DNA from: DAOTEJ01 sp035454085
GTDB lineage: Bacteria; Pseudomonadota; Gammaproteobacteria; Burkholderiales; Burkholderiaceae_F
DNA length: 10,487 nucleotides
Reading direction: 5' to 3'
NCBI GenBank assembly: GCA_035454085.1
Contig: DAOTEJ010000085.1
Span: 1-10,487 of the forward strand
The notes under the pieces were generated by a model. The model saw only the letters and a list, made by a program, of their open reading frames with translations. It had not been told where the DNA came from and searched no databases. Within the stretch, counting starts at the first letter, position 1. Every line of letters begins with the position of its first letter. Of the stretch, positions 7,991-10,487 are shown piece by piece. The translations under genes and the position numbers were made by a program.

Positions 7991-7991
7991 A
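7986..7991 (-). promoter_or_regulatory. Candidate -10 element for the smc operon (TATTAT)
   Basis: TATTAT on the minus strand, five of six matches to consensus, sharing bases with the plus-strand TATAAT. Transcription would start near 7979 and give a leader of about 80 bases before the smc GTG at 7897. No good -35 hexamer stands at 16-18 bases (GCGGGC at 17), so this call rests on the -10 and its position. Confidence 0.45.
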
Positions 7992-8012
7992 CCGCCCACT
8001 CCCGAACTGCCC

Positions 8013-8024
8013 GCGGCGCGCCGC
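8013..8024. other. 12-bp perfect palindrome in the queF leader
   Basis: GCGGCGCGCCGC is its own reverse complement. It lies between the predicted queF transcription start and the ATG, ending 11 bases before it. It could bind a dimeric regulator or form a short hairpin (GCGG/CCGC stem). In such GC-rich DNA it may also be chance. Confidence 0.25.
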
Positions 8025-8035
8025 CGCCCCCGCCC

Positions 8036-8455
8036 ATGGCCACGCGCCCGAGCAAGTCCCTAGAGTCGTTCGACAACCCCCAGCCGGACCGGGACTACCT
8101 GGTGCACATCGAGGTGCCCGAGTTCACCTGCCTGTGCCCCATGACCGGCCAGCCCGACTTCGCAACCGTGATCCTGGACTACATCCCGGACCGCAGGAAC
8201 GTGGAGCTCAAGAGCCTCAAGCTCTACATGTGGTCGTTCCGTGACGAGGGCGCCTTCCACGAGGCGGTGACCAACCGCATCGTCGACGACCTGGTGGCCG
8301 TGCTCAAGCCGCGCTACCTGCGGGTGACGGCCAAGTGGTACGTGCGCGGCGGCATCTTCACCAACGTGGTGGCCGAGCACCGCAAGCGCGGCTGGAAGCC
8401 GGCTGCGGCCGTCGACTTGCCCGCCTTCGAGGCCGGCCGGCCCATGCGCGGCTAG
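8036..8455 (+). CDS. queF: NADPH-dependent 7-cyano-7-deazaguanine (preQ0) reductase QueF, short form
   Basis: Reduces the nitrile of preQ0 to the aminomethyl group of preQ1 with two NADPH, a step in queuosine synthesis for tRNA. The 139-residue protein is the unimodular type (Bacillus-like), not the long two-module E. coli type. The active site is plain: CPMTGQPDFA with nucleophile Cys34 and Asp41, the QueF motif ELKSLKLYMWSFR (residues 57-69), and FHE with Glu76. The spacings Cys-Asp (7) and Cys-Glu (42) equal those of B. subtilis Cys55, Asp62 and Glu97. The ATG at 8036 gives the expected short N-terminus. No Shine-Dalgarno sequence precedes it; the leader there is C-rich. The frame is open far upstream, opposite smc, but that part is a shadow. 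First gene of the plus-strand operon; dapC starts 4 bases after its stop. No preQ1 riboswitch was recognised in the leader. Confidence 0.96.
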   Translation: MATRPSKSLESFDNPQPDRDYLVHIEVPEFTCLCPMTGQPDFATVILDYIPDRRNVELKSLKLYMWSFRDEGAFHEAVTNRIVDDLVAVLKPRYLRVTAKWYVRGGIFTNVVAEHRKRGWKPAAAVDLPAFEAGRPMRG

Positions 8456-8459
8456 CCCC

Positions 8460-9644
8460 ATGAACCCCGACCTGGCTCGGCTCCAGCCCTACCCCTTCGA
8501 GCGCCTGCGCAAGCTGCTCGAGGGGGTGGCGCCGCCCTCTGGCCTCGCACCGATCAACCTGTCGATCGGCGAGCCGCGCCACCCCACGCCGCGCTTCATC
8601 ACCGAGGCGCTGATCGCCGCCCTGCCCGCCTTGGCGAACTACCCGCTCACCGCCGGCGAGCCCGCGCTGCGCGAGGCGATCGCGGCCTGGCTCGCGCGCC
8701 GCCACGGGCTGGCGCGCATCGACCCGGGCACCGAGGTGCTGCCGGTGGCGGGCTCGCGCGAGGCGCTCTTTGCCTTCGCGCAGGCGGTGATCGACCGCAG
8801 CCGCCCGGCGCGCGTGGTGTGTCCCAATCCGTTCTACCAAATCTACGAGGGCGCGGCCCTGCTCGCCGGCGCGCACCCGGTGTTCCTGCCGACCACCGAG
8901 GCCAACGGCTACGCGATGGACTTCGGGCGCCTGTCGAGCGCCCTGCTCGATCAGGTGCAGCTGGTCTACGTGTGCTCGCCCGGCAACCCCACCGGCCGCG
9001 TGATGCGCCTGGAGGAGTGGCAGCGCCTCTTCGAACTGGCCGACCGCCACGGCTTTGCGATCGCCGCCGACGAGTGCTACTCCGAGATCTACTTCGACGA
9101 GGCCGCGCCGCCCCTGGGCGCGCTGGCCGCGGCCCAGGCGCTGGGCCGCAGCGGCTACGAGCGCCTGGTGGTGTTCGGCAGCCTGTCCAAGCGTTCCAAC
9201 GTGCCGGGCCTGCGCTCGGGCTTCGTGGCGGGCGACGCGGCGCTGATCAAGCCCTTCCTGCTCTACCGCACCTACCACGGCGCGGCGCTGGGCGGCGCGG
9301 TGCAGCGCGCCAGCATCGCCGCCTGGAACGACGAGGCGCATGTGGTCGAGAACCGGCGCCTCTACGCCGCGAAGTTTCGCGTTGCCCAGCCCCTCATCGC
9401 GCAAGGGCTGCACGCGCCGCTGCCCGAGGCGGCCTTCTACCTCTGGGCACGCACTCCGATCGACGACGCCGAATACGCCCGCCGCCTGTACGCCGAGCAG
9501 GCGGTGACAGTACTGCCGGGATCCTTCCTGTCGCGCGCAGCCGACGGCCACAACCCGGGCGCGGGCTACGTGCGCATCGCGCTGGTGGCCACCCCCGACG
9601 AGACCGCCGAGGCGGCCGCGCGCATCGCCCGCTTTCAACCTTGA
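8460..9644 (+). CDS. dapC: N-succinyl-L,L-diaminopimelate aminotransferase DapC
   Basis: PLP enzyme of the succinylase lysine/DAP pathway. It forms N-succinyl-L,L-diaminopimelate from the 2-amino-6-oxopimelate derivative with glutamate as donor. The 394 residues are a class I/II aminotransferase (fold type I). Visible are INLSIGEP near the N-terminus, ANYPLTAGEPALREAI, PNPFYQIYEGAALLAG (typical of proteobacterial DapC), SPGNPTG with Asn176, DECYSEIY with Asp204 and Tyr207, the Schiff-base lysine Lys244 in GSLSKRSNVPGLRSGF, and the C-terminal carboxylate-binding Arg in YVRIALV. The DapC call over other class I aminotransferases is supported by dapD directly downstream. The ATG at 8460 follows the queF stop by 4 bases and has no clear SD, which suggests coupled translation. 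DapD makes the N-succinyl precursor one step earlier, so the two genes encode consecutive reactions. Confidence 0.93.
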   Translation: MNPDLARLQPYPFERLRKLLEGVAPPSGLAPINLSIGEPRHPTPRFITEALIAALPALANYPLTAGEPALREAIAAWLARRHGLARIDPGTEVLPVAGSREALFAFAQAVIDRSRPARVVCPNPFYQIYEGAALLAGAHPVFLPTTEANGYAMDFGRLSSALLDQVQLVYVCSPGNPTGRVMRLEEWQRLFELADRHGFAIAADECYSEIYFDEAAPPLGALAAAQALGRSGYERLVVFGSLSKRSNVPGLRSGFVAGDAALIKPFLLYRTYHGAALGGAVQRASIAAWNDEAHVVENRRLYAAKFRVAQPLIAQGLHAPLPEAAFYLWARTPIDDAEYARRLYAEQAVTVLPGSFLSRAADGHNPGAGYVRIALVATPDETAEAAARIARFQP

Positions 9645-9655
9645 GATCGCCGTCC

Positions 9656-10483
9656 ATGCAAGAGCTCCAGTCCGTCATCGAACTCGCCTGGGACAACCGC
9701 ACCCAGATCACCCCCGCCAATGCCCCCGAGGTGCGCGCCACCGTCGAGCAGGTGCTCGTGGAACTCAACGCCGGGCGCCTGCGCGTGGCCGAGCGCCAGG
9801 GCGTGGGCCAGTGGACGGTGAACCAGTGGGTGAAGAAGGCGGTGCTGCTGTCGTTCCGGCTCACCGACAACCGGCCGATGCACGCCGGCGAGCTGACCTT
9901 CTTCGACAAGGTGCCGACCAAGTTCTCGCAGCTCAATGAGCAGCAGCTGCGCGCCACGGGCGTACGCGTGGTGCCGCCGGCCGTGGCGCGGCGCGGCGCC
10001 TACCTGGGCCGCGACGTGGTGCTGATGCCCAGCTACGTGAACATCGGCGCCTACGTGGACGAGGGCACGATGGTCGACACCTGGGCCACGGTGGGCTCGT
10101 GCGCGCAGATCGGCAAGCACGTGCACCTGTCGGGCGGAGTGGGCATCGGCGGGGTGCTCGAGCCCCTGCAGGCCAACCCGACCATCATCGAGGACAACTG
10201 CTTCATCGGCGCGCGCTCCGAAGTCGTCGAGGGCGTGATCGTCGAGGAGAACTCGGTGCTCGGCATGGGCGTGTACATCGGCCAGAGCACGCCCATCTTC
10301 AACCGCGACACCGGCCAGATCAGCTATGGCCGGGTGCCCGCGGGCAGCGTGGTGGTGAGCGGCAACCTGCCGCGCACCACGGCCGGCGGTCAGGCCTACA
10401 GCCTCTACGCGGCAGTGATCGTCAAGCAGGTGGACGCGCAGACGCGCAGCAAGACGAGCATCAACGAGCTGCTGCGCGCCTAG
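9656..10483 (+). CDS. dapD: Tetrahydrodipicolinate N-succinyltransferase DapD
   Basis: Transfers succinyl from succinyl-CoA to 2,3,4,5-tetrahydrodipicolinate, the committed step of the succinylase branch to meso-DAP and lysine; the family acts as a cytosolic homotrimer. The 275 residues match E. coli (274). The N-terminus MQELQSVIELAWDNR is alpha-helical. From about residue 105 a left-handed beta-helix of hexapeptide turns follows (YLGRDVVLMPSYVNIGAYV, then ATVGSCAQIG, GGVGIGGVLEP, NCFIGARSEVVEG). Asp141 and Glu189, the residues linked to catalysis in this family, fall at the same numbers as in E. coli. The C-terminal end is complete (INELLRA, TAG). The ATG at 9656 lies 11 bases after dapC with only a weak GAGA 9 bases upstream; the open frame inside dapC is a shadow. 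Only four bases follow the stop, so any terminator or dapE is beyond the window. Confidence 0.98.
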   Translation: MQELQSVIELAWDNRTQITPANAPEVRATVEQVLVELNAGRLRVAERQGVGQWTVNQWVKKAVLLSFRLTDNRPMHAGELTFFDKVPTKFSQLNEQQLRATGVRVVPPAVARRGAYLGRDVVLMPSYVNIGAYVDEGTMVDTWATVGSCAQIGKHVHLSGGVGIGGVLEPLQANPTIIEDNCFIGARSEVVEGVIVEENSVLGMGVYIGQSTPIFNRDTGQISYGRVPAGSVVVSGNLPRTTAGGQAYSLYAAVIVKQVDAQTRSKTSINELLRA

Positions 10484-10487
10484 GGCG

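Noticed and set aside
7991..8035. preQ1 riboswitch upstream of queF
   Set aside because: The expected leader is about 39 bases, C-rich, and I see no preQ1-aptamer-like stem with an A-rich tail, nor an SD sequence to be sequestered.
4466..8455. A plus-strand open frame of 1329 codons running opposite all of smc and fusing in frame with queF
   Set aside because: It is a mirror of smc: strong G/C at third codon positions removes stop codons from the antisense frame. The translation is Leu/Gly/Ala/Arg/Val-rich without domain features until queF, which has its own proper ATG and family N-terminus at 8036.
8358..9638. Minus-strand open frame of 426 codons opposite dapC
   Set aside because: Shadow of dapC, which has all PLP-enzyme motifs on the plus strand; no plausible start region or family match on the minus strand.
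10100..10350. Repeated short motifs in dapD as possible DNA repeats
   Set aside because: They are the degenerate hexapeptide turns of the left-handed beta-helix at protein level, with no exact DNA repeat.
1..10487. Mobile elements, CRISPR arrays, tRNA/rRNA genes, defence or phage genes
   Set aside because: The eight housekeeping genes account for nearly every base; no inverted repeats with a transposase, no spaced repeats, and no space for RNA genes were seen.

Overview
The window comes from a very G+C-rich bacterial chromosome (roughly 70% by eye). It most likely belongs to a betaproteobacterium of the order Burkholderiales, probably near Comamonadaceae. This rests on the smc-zipA-ligA gene order, a LigA whose adenylation-domain loop starts SIRTETDA, a DapC/DapD pair, and the sequence character of each protein. 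The placement is recognition by memory, not a search result. The window is almost entirely coding: eight genes cover it, and the only gap longer than 11 bases is the 138-base divergent promoter region.

Left part (1-7897, minus strand): five genes read leftwards in the order smc, zipA-like, ligA, MTIP/MTAP-type phosphorylase, def. The first junction is an 11-base gap. The next three are stop/start overlaps (GTGA, TGATG, ATGA). This looks like one translationally coupled transcription unit. Smc compacts and segregates the chromosome, the ZipA-like protein tethers FtsZ to the membrane at the division site, and LigA seals nicks. The last two enzymes handle by-products of methionine chemistry: methylthio-nucleoside phosphorolysis, and removal of the formyl group from nascent proteins. 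The def gene leaves the window at base 1.

Centre (7898-8035): a divergent intergenic region. It holds a perfect TATAAT as the only AT-rich patch in the neighbourhood. The 7-mer TATAATA reads TATAAT on the plus strand and TATTAT on the minus strand, so one element may serve both the smc and the queF operons.

Right part (8036-10483, plus strand): queF (queuosine/preQ1 synthesis), then dapC and dapD (succinylase branch of lysine and meso-diaminopimelate synthesis). They are separated by 4 and 11 bases and probably form one operon. dapD ends four bases before the window ends.

This is a core housekeeping region. I see no mobile element, RNA gene, CRISPR array, phage gene or new defence system. 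The points most worth a second look are the symmetric -10 element, an apparent duplication of the FtsZ-binding-type domain inside the ZipA-like protein, and the predicted 6-oxopurine (methylthioinosine) specificity of the phosphorylase.
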